Source: Victivallales bacterium (GTDB lineage Bacteria > Verrucomicrobiota > Lentisphaeria > Oligosphaerales > Oligosphaeraceae). From it: a stretch of DNA of 18,342 nucleotides. The notes under the pieces are model-generated. The model had not been told where the DNA came from and did not search any database. It saw only the letters and a list, made by a program, of their open reading frames with translations. Numbering within the stretch: position 1 is the first letter of the stretch; each line of letters opens with the position of its first letter. The position numbers and the translations under genes were made by a program. Positions 8,086 through 15,123 of this stretch are shown piece after piece. The stretch lies in the NCBI GenBank assembly GCA_017431185.1, contig JAFRLP010000499.1, positions 1-18,342 of the forward strand. The letters run 5' to 3'.

Positions 8086-11000
8086 ATGAGAAACGCTTTT
8101 TTGATGATGAAAGGAATGCATGCCATTCTTTTCTGGTTGGCGCTGTGCCTTGGCCTTCACGCCAAGGATGTACTGGTGGCTGACTTCGGCAGACAGGACG
8201 GATTCCGGCTGTTCGATGGCGCGCAGTTGAAGGACGGACGCCTCACTCTTCGGGGAAGCAAAAGTCATGCTGAGGTGGTGGGCAGTGAACGCTTCAAAGT
8301 CGGCCGGGGCGGACTGACCATCAGTTGCATTGCGGCCTTTGACAAACTTCCTGCATTGGGACAGGACCTTTTCTGGAAGAAGGACAGTTGGATGCTTTCC
8401 AGATTCGACAGCGGCGCCATGACCGCCTATCTCCACAACGGAAGCAACTTCACCGCCCGAACCAATGGCGGTGGCGCAGCCGCAGAACCTGGTGTCTTCA
8501 ACCACTATGCCCTGACCATCCGGCGGTTTGTCCAGACCGAGGAGGGAAAATACGGCTACATCGTTGAAATATTCATCAATGGTGAACTGGAGGCACGAAC
8601 CGAAAACTTTGACTTGAAACTCAATGAGCCGGACGAGCCGGTGCAGCTGGGGCGGGGCGCCGCTGGCGACGTCTGGGCGATGAACGGTCAAATCGCCTTC
8701 TTCCGAATGGAGGACAGGGTGCTTTCCCAGGAGGAACTTTATGAGGAGGCGAAGAAAAGCGGGCTGGTCAAGATGAAGCCAAGTCGATTCAAGGAGATTG
8801 GCGAACCGCTGAAGGCTGCATTGGAGTCATTGCCGCAGGCGCTTCCGGAGCGTCAATGGCTGGTCGGGGCGTTCAGACGCGCTGCGGTGAATGGAGCCAA
8901 CCAGGGAACGCTGGCCGCCGCTCTTGGCAAACTGCAGGGCATTTCCGCGAAGACATTGGAGGAGGCCGCCGAGAGGATAAATGCGGAGCAGGAGATGTTC
9001 AGGCTTCTTGTGGGCAGCCGTGCCGCCCTGTGCTATGTGGTGAAGGACTCTGGCTCGGCATTTCCCCTGTGCGGCATGTATGACCGGAAAAGCGGGCGGG
9101 AGATTTTCGGTCGGCAAACCATGGATTTCAGGCTCAAGACCGCCATTGGCAAGAAGCGGAGCGGGTACACGGCCACGGAGTCACCGTGGCAGAAGGAGGT
9201 GGCCGTCTCCGGCAACCAGGTGACCATGGTGTTCAGGAACGCGGCTGCCCTTGTCACCCTGACGCAGGTCTTCGACGGCATTGCCCGGCTGGAGAGCCAC
9301 ATGGACGTGAAGATGACCGACCAGCGGCAACTGCTCCAGGAAGTCGTCTTCCCGCAGACTGTGTTCGCCAGGCTGGACAGAGGCGTGGACAAGATGGTCT
9401 ATCCCTGGCAGGAGGGAGTCATTGTCGAGGAACCCACTGTGAAGAACCATTCGCGCGTGCGTCAGAACATGTTCTATCCGCGCTCCTATCTTTCCATGCA
9501 GTTCGGTGCGTATTACGATGATGCGAGCGGCGTCTATTTCGCGTTTGAGGACCCCGACGCCGAGGTGAAGCAGTACTATGCCCAGGGGCAAAGGGGCGAA
9601 CTTGTGGCGATGTGGACTGGCTTCGCGGCCTGGCCGCCTGGCTGCGTGGGCGGCAATGGCTACAATATGAGCGGCGTCTCCGCCATCGAACTGTATGACG
9701 GCGAATGGTTCGAGGCGACAAAAGTCTATCGCAGATTCCTCGAAGGCAAGGCGAAATGGTGGGTGAAGGAGGTGCCGCGGAAGGACACAGCCAAACGTTT
9801 CCGCGACCTGCCTTTATGGGTCCAGGTGCAGCAATCCCACATGGTGTACAGGAAAGACCCCAGGATTCTCGCCGAGGAACTGAAACTTTTCCGCGATTAC
9901 CTTGAACTCCCATACGGGGTGCATTTCTATGGCTGGGATGACCGCAGAAAGAATGACTGGCCGCATTTCCTGCCCAGTGACGAGTTCGCGGATACCCTCA
10001 AGGACATTGGCGAAAGGACGGACATCTACATCAAGCCCTACACGGACGCGCGGCTTTGGGCCGTGAAGGACGGCGGCTACGGAAAATTCGACTATATGTT
10101 CACCAGCCACGGCAAAAAATACGCCGTCAAGAATCCCGATGGCTCGATGAACTATGAGAATTACAGGTCATACGCCACCAAGGACCCCACCATGTGCGCC
10201 TACGCGATCATGTGCCCTGGAGCCGTTGGTTGGCAGGACACCATGGTTGAGATGGTGACGCGCGTGCTGGGCTATGGCGTGCCGTCCGTGTATCTCGACG
10301 AAATCGCCGCCGCGCGTCCATACAACTGCTTTGACGGCGGCCACGGGCATCTCATCAACGACCCGAAGGTGTGGATTGCCGGCCACAGAAAATTCATGAC
10401 CGAAATCCGCCGCAGAAGACCAGGCGCATTCTTCGACTGCGAGGACGGGGCGGAGGCGTTCCTCGACATGCTGGACGGCATGATGATTTGGCGTTGGCAT
10501 GGCGTGACCCCCATTTTCAACGCCATTTATCACGGCAGAATTCAGTTTACGGGACGCCATTACAGCCGTCCGTATGGCGATCTGAACGCGGCGCACAGGC
10601 AGTTCTTCGTCAAGACGGCTGTGCAGTTGGTGGGAGCGGAGCAGCTTGGCTGGTTTTTGATGTTTCATCTGCAGTTTCCGCAGCGCCGTCTTTTCATCAA
10701 GAAGATGTCCCATGTGCGCAATATGCTGCTGGAGTATTTCAACGAGGGCGAGATGCTGGCCCCGATTTCGTACATCAGGCATCCAGGCACGGACAAGTGC
10801 AATTGGACAAAGATGTTCGGCGGAAACGTGCAGACCGACAAGGTGGTGTCGGGGATTTTCCAGCGCAAGGATGGTGTTGCGGTGGCGATATTCGTCAATC
10901 CATACGGGGAAAGTGCTGAGTTTGAGCCTGATTTCAGGCGTTACGGCAAGGCGGTGGTGGCCGTGCTTGGCGAAAACGGGCGTCTTGCTGGCGCGAGGAT

Positions 11001-11145
11001 GACGCTGGCGGCAGAGAGCGCCGCCATTGTTGTTCTGGCCAACCACCTGGATGACGCGGCCAGGAAAGAGGCGGACAGGATTGGCGAATATATGCGGCGC
11101 ATTGGCGGATTTACGGCAGGAGCCTCGCCTGATGCGGTGAGGTAG
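8086..11145 (+). CDS. Large secreted LamG plus DUF6259-like (TIM-barrel glycosidase-like) protein
   Basis: From the ATG at 8086 the protein has 1019 residues. Residues 1-26 form a signal peptide (hydrophobic AILFWLALCLGLHA, cleavage likely after A26), so it is exported. Residues about 28-225 are a concanavalin A/LamG-like sandwich (HYALTI, VEIFINGELEA, GQIAFFRMEDRVLSQEEL). A linker and a beta-rich domain (about 340-560) follow. From about residue 575 there is a TIM-barrel-like domain with VHFYGWDDRR, IYIKPYTDARLW, VYLDEIAAA (D738, E739) and FFDCEDGAE (E786, D787), whose acidic strand ends are good catalytic candidates. I place it near the DUF6259 family from memory; its chemistry is not established there. 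A short beta domain ends the protein. It stands alone between two repeat clusters. A secreted glycan-active enzyme is the best reading. Confidence 0.8.
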   Translation: MRNAFLMMKGMHAILFWLALCLGLHAKDVLVADFGRQDGFRLFDGAQLKDGRLTLRGSKSHAEVVGSERFKVGRGGLTISCIAAFDKLPALGQDLFWKKDSWMLSRFDSGAMTAYLHNGSNFTARTNGGGAAAEPGVFNHYALTIRRFVQTEEGKYGYIVEIFINGELEARTENFDLKLNEPDEPVQLGRGAAGDVWAMNGQIAFFRMEDRVLSQEELYEEAKKSGLVKMKPSRFKEIGEPLKAALESLPQALPERQWLVGAFRRAAVNGANQGTLAAALGKLQGISAKTLEEAAERINAEQEMFRLLVGSRAALCYVVKDSGSAFPLCGMYDRKSGREIFGRQTMDFRLKTAIGKKRSGYTATESPWQKEVAVSGNQVTMVFRNAAALVTLTQVFDGIARLESHMDVKMTDQRQLLQEVVFPQTVFARLDRGVDKMVYPWQEGVIVEEPTVKNHSRVRQNMFYPRSYLSMQFGAYYDDASGVYFAFEDPDAEVKQYYAQGQRGELVAMWTGFAAWPPGCVGGNGYNMSGVSAIELYDGEWFEATKVYRRFLEGKAKWWVKEVPRKDTAKRFRDLPLWVQVQQSHMVYRKDPRILAEELKLFRDYLELPYGVHFYGWDDRRKNDWPHFLPSDEFADTLKDIGERTDIYIKPYTDARLWAVKDGGYGKFDYMFTSHGKKYAVKNPDGSMNYENYRSYATKDPTMCAYAIMCPGAVGWQDTMVEMVTRVLGYGVPSVYLDEIAAARPYNCFDGGHGHLINDPKVWIAGHRKFMTEIRRRRPGAFFDCEDGAEAFLDMLDGMMIWRWHGVTPIFNAIYHGRIQFTGRHYSRPYGDLNAAHRQFFVKTAVQLVGAEQLGWFLMFHLQFPQRRLFIKKMSHVRNMLLEYFNEGEMLAPISYIRHPGTDKCNWTKMFGGNVQTDKVVSGIFQRKDGVAVAIFVNPYGESAEFEPDFRRYGKAVVAVLGENGRLAGARMTLAAESAAIVVLANHLDDAARKEADRIGEYMRRIGGFTAGASPDAVR

Positions 11146-11157
11146 CCTGGGACGGCT

Positions 11158-11227
11158 GAGTAAAGGTGGCGGCTGCGCCCTCGCCGCCGTCAGCACAACG
11201 CAGGAAACACGGTGTGTTTCATAGGAG
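11158..11227 (+). repeat. Modular intergenic repeat, copy B1 (short form)
   Basis: This 70-bp unit begins GAGTAAAGGTGGCGGC, with the first stem GGCGGC...GCCGCC, then CAGCACAACGCAG, the hairpin GAAACAC-GGT-GTGTTTC and ATAGGAG. It has the same plan as the copy at 7991-8057 and begins 13 bases after the stop of the secreted protein. Confidence 0.85.
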
Positions 11228-11324
11228 TAAAGGTAGCGGCGGCATCCTCGCCGTCGTCAACACAACGCACGAAACAGAGGCGACGGCGGGGACGCCGTCG
11301 GTACACCCCGGTGTTTCACAGGAG
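11228..11324 (+). repeat. Modular intergenic repeat, copy B2 (long form)
   Basis: This 97-bp unit is in direct tandem after B1. It carries the first stem in weakened form (GGCGGC-ATCCTC-GCCGTC, one wobble), then GAAACAGAGG, the inner hairpin CGACGGCG-GGGA-CGCCGTCG (perfect 8-bp stem), GGTACACCCC and GTGTTTCACAGGAG. It lies between the convergent ends of the secreted protein gene and the AraC-type gene, where its hairpins could also help end transcription, although no T-run follows. Confidence 0.85.
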
Positions 11325-11342
11325 TGATTACTCAGCAGCACC

Positions 11343-12164
11343 TTACACCTGGCTGCGGTATTTCCTGAACCAGTTCCAGAAGGCCGTCGGGGTGGAAAAG
11401 CCCAGTTCATAGGCCATCTCCTTTTGGCGGATACCGCGCTTTTTTGCACTGCGGATATATTCCAGCCGGACCTGATCGATGAACTCGCCCACCGTTATGC
11501 CGGTCTCATTTCGGAACTTGTGGGCAAGATACCCCCTCGTGTAGCCGGAGATTCCGGCCAGATGTTCCAGAGAGCACTCCCGTCCATTCCGCGAAAGGAT
11601 GTAATCCTTCAGATTCCGCATGAGAGTATGTTTGGGCGCCTGCCCTGTCTGCGCTTCAATCTGGAACGCCATCTCATCCAGAATGGCATTGATTGGGGTC
11701 TTCAGGTAATCCTCCACCTTTTTTTCGGTGACGTTTTCCTCCTTGTCCAGCAGATTCCAGCGGGTTTTGATCATGCTCACAAGAAATTCGGGCATGAAGA
11801 GGCGGCTCATGTCCGTCAAGCCATGGACTTGACCATTCTGCGTGACTTCCAGGATGGAGAGATGCATGGTCCTGCCATGGAAATATCCCCAGAGGTGCAG
11901 GAGACCGTTGTCTTCCCGTGTATAACGGTGCCCATGGGAAAGTCCGGAGTCAAAAAGGAAGAGAGTCCCCCGTTCGCAAGGATACACGCTGTCGTTGCAC
12001 AGATAGGCTCCGCCGCCGTGGAGCACGAAGAGGAATTCCCGCGACGGATGCGAGCTCCGCTGATATTTCCAGCACAGCTCATGACCGCAGGGAGGCGTCG
12101 CTCTGCTGATGATTCTCCGAACGCCCTGTCGCAGGATGTCTACGATTTCCTGTTTTTGCAGCAT
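11343..12164 (-). CDS. AraC-family transcriptional regulator
   Basis: This 273-residue protein has an N-terminal cupin-like sensor (about 15-110; REFLFVLHGGGAYLCND, ERGTLFLFDSGLSHGH, LLHLWGYFHG). The C-terminal AraC double helix-turn-helix is at about 175-270 (CSLEHLAGISGYTRGYLAHK, then QKEMAYELGFSTPTAFWNWF), and the protein stops just after it, as usual. It is transcribed away from the aminotransferase operon and shares its AT-rich upstream region, so it most likely activates or represses that operon in response to a small sugar-like ligand. The start ATG (12162-12164) has no Shine-Dalgarno sequence upstream; a TATTGATA word (- strand) sits directly before it. Codon choice (GAA, CGG, CCG) resembles the right-hand operon rather than the lacZ side. 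The ligand is unknown. Confidence 0.9.
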   Translation of the reverse strand: MLQKQEIVDILRQGVRRIISRATPPCGHELCWKYQRSSHPSREFLFVLHGGGAYLCNDSVYPCERGTLFLFDSGLSHGHRYTREDNGLLHLWGYFHGRTMHLSILEVTQNGQVHGLTDMSRLFMPEFLVSMIKTRWNLLDKEENVTEKKVEDYLKTPINAILDEMAFQIEAQTGQAPKHTLMRNLKDYILSRNGRECSLEHLAGISGYTRGYLAHKFRNETGITVGEFIDQVRLEYIRSAKKRGIRQKEMAYELGFSTPTAFWNWFRKYRSQV

Positions 12165-12165
12165 T

Positions 12166-12207
12166 TATCAATAATTACGTATTTTTATCGCCTTTCATGT
12201 ATTGATA
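12166..12207. promoter_or_regulatory. Inverted repeat between divergent genes, candidate AraC operator
   Basis: TATCAATA at 12166-12173 and its exact complement TATTGATA at 12200-12207 have centres 34 bases apart. One arm is directly next to the AraC start codon; the other contains the -35 box of the forward promoter. ATTTTTAT also recurs in the same orientation at 12181-12188 and 12213-12220, 32 bases apart. Such spaced half-sites would suit an AraC-type protein, but the region is AT-rich and short words recur by chance. Confidence 0.35.
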
Positions 12208-12230
12208 TATCCATTTTTATGATGTATAAT
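12202..12230 (+). promoter_or_regulatory. Sigma70-type promoter of the aminotransferase operon
   Basis: TTGATA at 12202-12207 and a perfect TATAAT at 12225-12230 are 17 bases apart, the ideal spacing. The transcript would begin near 12237, leaving a leader of about 70 bases before the ATG at 12307. It is the best promoter in the window and lies in its most AT-rich stretch. Confidence 0.7.
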
Positions 12231-12242
12231 ATAAACGCAAAG

Positions 12243-12275
12243 ATGAGATTTGCAACCGTTTGGAGTCTCATTTTT
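12243..12275 (+). promoter_or_regulatory. Possible leader hairpin with T-run before the aminotransferase
   Basis: ATGAGA (12243-12248) can pair with TCTCAT (12266-12271), which runs into TTTTT (12271-12275). It lies between the predicted transcription start and the start codon, where an attenuator would be. The stem is only 6 bp with a 17-base loop, so the case is weak. Confidence 0.2.
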
Positions 12276-12306
12276 GGAAATCTGTTCGTTCTGGAGATGC
12301 AGGAAG

Positions 12307-13518
12307 ATGGAACTCGCTGTCAGAGGTGGAAAACCCGTATTTGAACTCCCTGTGGAATTGCCGCAGTGGCCGCCGGTGGATTCCGGCACGGCTGATGAGC
12401 TCAGGCAAATCTACCTGAGTCGCAAATGGTCTTTTTACGGTTCCCGTGAGGTGGAGTTCAACCGGCGTTTTGCCGAATACACCGGCGCGTCCGGGTGTAC
12501 CATGATGGCCAACGGAACGGTCACTCTTGAAATGGCCATGCTGTGTCTGGGAATCGGCCCCGGGGATGAAGTGATTGTGCCCGCGTTCACTTGGCTGGCC
12601 ACTGGGGAGTCCGTGGTTTACCGCGGCGCCATTCCGGTCATTGTGGATACGGAAAAAGACACCTTCTGCATGGATCCGGACCGCTTTGAAGAGGCCATCA
12701 CCCCGAAGACCAAGGCGGTCATCCCTGTCCATCTTTTCGGCTCAATGGCTGATATGGACAGAATCGCTGCCATTGCCCGCAAACACGGACTGGCAGTCAT
12801 AGAGGACTGTGCGCACGCCCATGGCGGCGAATGGGCCGGCAGGCATGTCGGAACCATTGGGGATATCGGCAGTTTCAGTTTTCAGCAGAGCAAAACCATG
12901 GCGTGCGGCGAGGGTGGAGCGTGCATCACGGCAAGCGAGGAAATCAACGAAACGCTGGGGCGTCTTTCGCATATCGGCTATCAGTATGGTTCCAAACAGG
13001 GACAGGCCGGCACTCCGCCGCCGTCGGGGCTGATTTGCCGGAATTACCGCATCACGGAATTTCAGGCGGCAATCCTGCTCTCGCAGCTGAAACACCTGAA
13101 GGAGGATACGCTTCTGCGGGCGAAAAATGCCGAGTTCATCCGAAAACGCCTCAACGCCATTCCTGGGGTTCAAGTCCAGGCACCGGGCCGCAGGGCCACG
13201 TTGCAGAGCTACTACAAATTCGGCATTCGGCTTGAGCCTGCGATGCTGCGTCCAGGACTGACTCGTCAGGATGTGCTGGAGGCTCTTCGTGCGGAAGGCG
13301 TCAACATCGGGATTGGTTGGCAGGGCGGTGTCATGTACCGTCAGAGGCTCTGGAGCATCCCCGAGAGCATGTACCGCATCGCCAGCAGTGAGAATGCGGA
13401 ACGGCTCGTGCAGGGGGAACTGCTCATCTGCGACCTAAACTGGCTGATGCTTTCAGAGGAAGATACGGAGCGTTTCTGTCAGGCCTTTGAAAAAGTCATG
13501 GCAGCCTATTCCAGATAA
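12307..13518 (+). CDS. DegT/DnrJ/EryC1/StrS-type PLP-dependent sugar or cyclitol aminotransferase
   Basis: This protein has 403 residues from the ATG at 12307; a GGAG at 12293-12296 is the likely ribosome site, and the in-frame codons back to 12250 lie in the leader. It is a fold-type I aminotransferase of the sensory-transduction/antibiotic class: FYGSREVEFNRRFAEYTG, ANGTVTLEMAM near the phosphate site, EDCAHAHGGEW with D167 facing the PLP ring nitrogen, and GSFSFQQSKTMACGEGGA with K196 as the Schiff-base lysine. The family transaminates keto-sugars or inososes. The DCAHAHG and SFSFQQSK wording recalls scyllo-inosose and AHBA-type members more than GDP-perosamine synthases, though this comes from memory. 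It is the first gene of a five-gene operon; the next start lies 10 bases beyond its stop. Confidence 0.88.
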   Translation: MELAVRGGKPVFELPVELPQWPPVDSGTADELRQIYLSRKWSFYGSREVEFNRRFAEYTGASGCTMMANGTVTLEMAMLCLGIGPGDEVIVPAFTWLATGESVVYRGAIPVIVDTEKDTFCMDPDRFEEAITPKTKAVIPVHLFGSMADMDRIAAIARKHGLAVIEDCAHAHGGEWAGRHVGTIGDIGSFSFQQSKTMACGEGGACITASEEINETLGRLSHIGYQYGSKQGQAGTPPPSGLICRNYRITEFQAAILLSQLKHLKEDTLLRAKNAEFIRKRLNAIPGVQVQAPGRRATLQSYYKFGIRLEPAMLRPGLTRQDVLEALRAEGVNIGIGWQGGVMYRQRLWSIPESMYRIASSENAERLVQGELLICDLNWLMLSEEDTERFCQAFEKVMAAYSR

Positions 13519-13522
13519 GGGG
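13517..13522 (+). promoter_or_regulatory. Ribosome binding site fixing the first amidohydrolase-like start
   Basis: AAGGGG overlaps the aminotransferase stop and lies 6 bases before the ATG at 13529. It supports that start over the longer in-frame reading from 13487, which would overlap the aminotransferase. Confidence 0.55.
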
Positions 13523-13528
13523 AAATGC

Positions 13529-14284
13529 ATGCGGGAACTGAGTTTTTTTGACGTCTGCTGCCGAGTGGGAGATACACCCGAGCGGCCCTTTCCCGACATT
13601 CCCGGGCTGTTGGTCGACATGGACAAGTTCGGCGTTGACAGGGCGTTGGTGCAGCACAACGCCCTCGGAACAATGGGCGCTGAAAACACCAATGCCGCGC
13701 TGGTGGAAATGCTGAAGGAACAGGATCCGGAGAAACGTCTGGAATGTGCCTGGTGCATTCTTCCCTCCCAATGCGGGGAACTTCCGGAGCCGGAGGCATT
13801 TTTCTGCGCCATGAGGGAAAACAGAGTCCGTGCCATAACCCTGGACCCCTTCAGTCACCGCTTCATTCCCTGCCGTCTCACGGTCGGGAAATATCTGGAC
13901 GAGGCTGTAAGACGCAGAATTCCCGTTCTTCTGAACAGTTTTGCAGGAAAATGGGCCGAACTCTACGCCTTTCTGCGTGAGTTTCCGGATTTGCTGTGCA
14001 TCATCCACGGCGGGGATAAATGGGGCTGTGACCGCTTCTTCCGGCCTCTGCTGGAAGCCTATCCGGGCGTCCGGCTGGAGCTTTCGGGTTACTGGGTCCC
14101 CGAAGGCATCGCCGACCTGGCCGGAGTCTATGGCGCGGAACGACTGCTCTACGGCAGCGGTTTTCCTCGTTACAATCAGGGCTCCTCCATGCTGCAGTTG
14201 AAATATTGCGGCCTGGATGAACGGGATATTGCACTTATCGCCGGGAAGAATCTTGAAAACATGCTGGAGGAGTCATCATGCTGA
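13529..14284 (+). CDS. Amidohydrolase-fold protein lacking metal ligands (probable pseudoenzyme)
   Basis: This 251-residue protein is similar in layout to the next gene's product and to amidohydrolase_2 (PF04909-like) proteins. It has FFDVCCRVG at the N-terminus, PVLLNSFAG mid-way, LLCIIHGGDKWG, and ERLLYGSGFPRYN near the end, followed by a helix ending KNLENML. At places where active members have metal or catalytic residues it differs: the HxH of strand 1 is C10-x-R12, the mid His is S137, and the terminal GTD Asp is G211. Only H160 near the fourth motif might remain. It overlaps the next gene by 7 bases, which implies coupled translation. A structural or regulatory partner of the neighbouring amidohydrolase is the simplest reading; a different, metal-free activity is the alternative. 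Confidence 0.8.
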   Translation: MRELSFFDVCCRVGDTPERPFPDIPGLLVDMDKFGVDRALVQHNALGTMGAENTNAALVEMLKEQDPEKRLECAWCILPSQCGELPEPEAFFCAMRENRVRAITLDPFSHRFIPCRLTVGKYLDEAVRRRIPVLLNSFAGKWAELYAFLREFPDLLCIIHGGDKWGCDRFFRPLLEAYPGVRLELSGYWVPEGIADLAGVYGAERLLYGSGFPRYNQGSSMLQLKYCGLDERDIALIAGKNLENMLEESSC

Positions 14285-15099
14285 AACAATGTCTTTGGGA
14301 AAAAGAGTGTTCCATCGCACAGTCGTTTTGGCGGGACGGGAAAGCGGATTTTCCCATTTACGACATGCACGCCCACATGGGGAGGCATTTCGCGCAGTAT
14401 CATGCCCGGTGCGAGGCGCCGGAAATGATCCGTCATGCGGAACGCATCGGCGTGAAGCGGATTTGTTTTTCACACTATTCCGTGCTTCGCGGGTCGGCAA
14501 GCAACGCGCTGGCCGCAGACATCTGCCGGAAGTATCCTGGAATCCTGCGGATGTACGTGGGGATCAACCCGAATTATCCGGAACGGATACGCCGGGAGCT
14601 GGCCGACTACGACAAGTATCTCCCCTTCGCCATCGGGCTCAAATTTCTGGCGGACTACCACAAGGTGAAAGTGACAGATTCCGCCTATGCCTACGCCCTG
14701 GACTTCGCTTCCGAACGGGGACTGCCCATTCTCAATCACACCTGGGGAGGCTCTCCTTTCAACGGAGGCGCGGTCATGCTTGAAGTCGTGCAGCGGTATC
14801 CCAAGGTGAAATTCATCCTCGGACACAGCATTTTCCGCGAATGGGATTACGCCGAGCGCTGCGTCAAGGAAAGCGCCGGCAACGTCTGGCTTGAACTTAC
14901 CGCCATTCCGGGCGAAAGGGGTATCGTCGAGAATCTGGTCCGCCGGGTGGGCAGCGAGCGCATCCTTTACGGAACGGATCTTCCCTGGTTCGATGAATAT
15001 CAGGCTGTGGGCGGCGTGGTTTCGGCCGATATTTCAGAGGAAGACATTCGCAACATTCTTTATCGCAACGCAGACAGGATTTTGGGGAAGGGCTGGTAA
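14278..15099 (+). CDS. Amidohydrolase (amidohydrolase_2/TIM-barrel metal hydrolase)
   Basis: This 273-residue protein retains a full metal site: YDMHAHMG (H31, H33), LNHTWGG (H154), ILGHSI (H183) and LYGTDLPWF (D234). That is the usual set for the PF04909 group, which contains hydrolases, decarboxylases and lactonase-like enzymes acting on small cyclic or amide substrates. GGAGGAG (14266-14272) lies 5 bases before the ATG, inside the end of the previous gene, so the two are translationally coupled. No signal peptide is visible; it should be cytoplasmic. Next to an aminotransferase, a sialidase-like protein and a Na+ symporter, opening of a sugar lactone or hydrolysis of an amide on an imported compound would fit, but the reaction cannot be read from the sequence. 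Confidence 0.87.
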   Translation: MLKQCLWEKECSIAQSFWRDGKADFPIYDMHAHMGRHFAQYHARCEAPEMIRHAERIGVKRICFSHYSVLRGSASNALAADICRKYPGILRMYVGINPNYPERIRRELADYDKYLPFAIGLKFLADYHKVKVTDSAYAYALDFASERGLPILNHTWGGSPFNGGAVMLEVVQRYPKVKFILGHSIFREWDYAERCVKESAGNVWLELTAIPGERGIVENLVRRVGSERILYGTDLPWFDEYQAVGGVVSADISEEDIRNILYRNADRILGKGW

Positions 15100-15110
15100 A
15101 GCAGATATTT

Positions 15111-15116
15111 GAGGAG
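15111..15116 (+). promoter_or_regulatory. Ribosome binding site fixing the sialidase-like start
   Basis: GAGGAG lies 7 bases before the ATG at 15124. The alternative in-frame TTG at 15109 would overlap this site. Confidence 0.65.
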
Positions 15117-15123
15117 ATGTGGC

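Noticed and set aside
8086..8160. Lipoprotein signal for the LamG protein (Cys21)
   Set aside because: The residue before the Cys is Leu (LALC), not Gly, Ala or Ser, so a normal signal peptide ending LHA is more likely.
7372..8691. 439-codon - strand frame across the pseudopilin and LamG starts
   Set aside because: It spans two real genes and a repeat cluster on the opposite strand and shows no domain pattern.
10168..11196. 342-codon - strand frame
   Set aside because: It is antisense to the conserved barrel of the secreted protein and runs into repeat DNA.
11228..11342. Intrinsic terminator between the convergent genes
   Set aside because: The hairpins are strong but no T-run follows on either strand, so I record them only as repeat structure.
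11424..12344. 306-codon + strand frame over the AraC gene
   Set aside because: The - strand encodes a textbook AraC double helix-turn-helix; this frame is its shadow.
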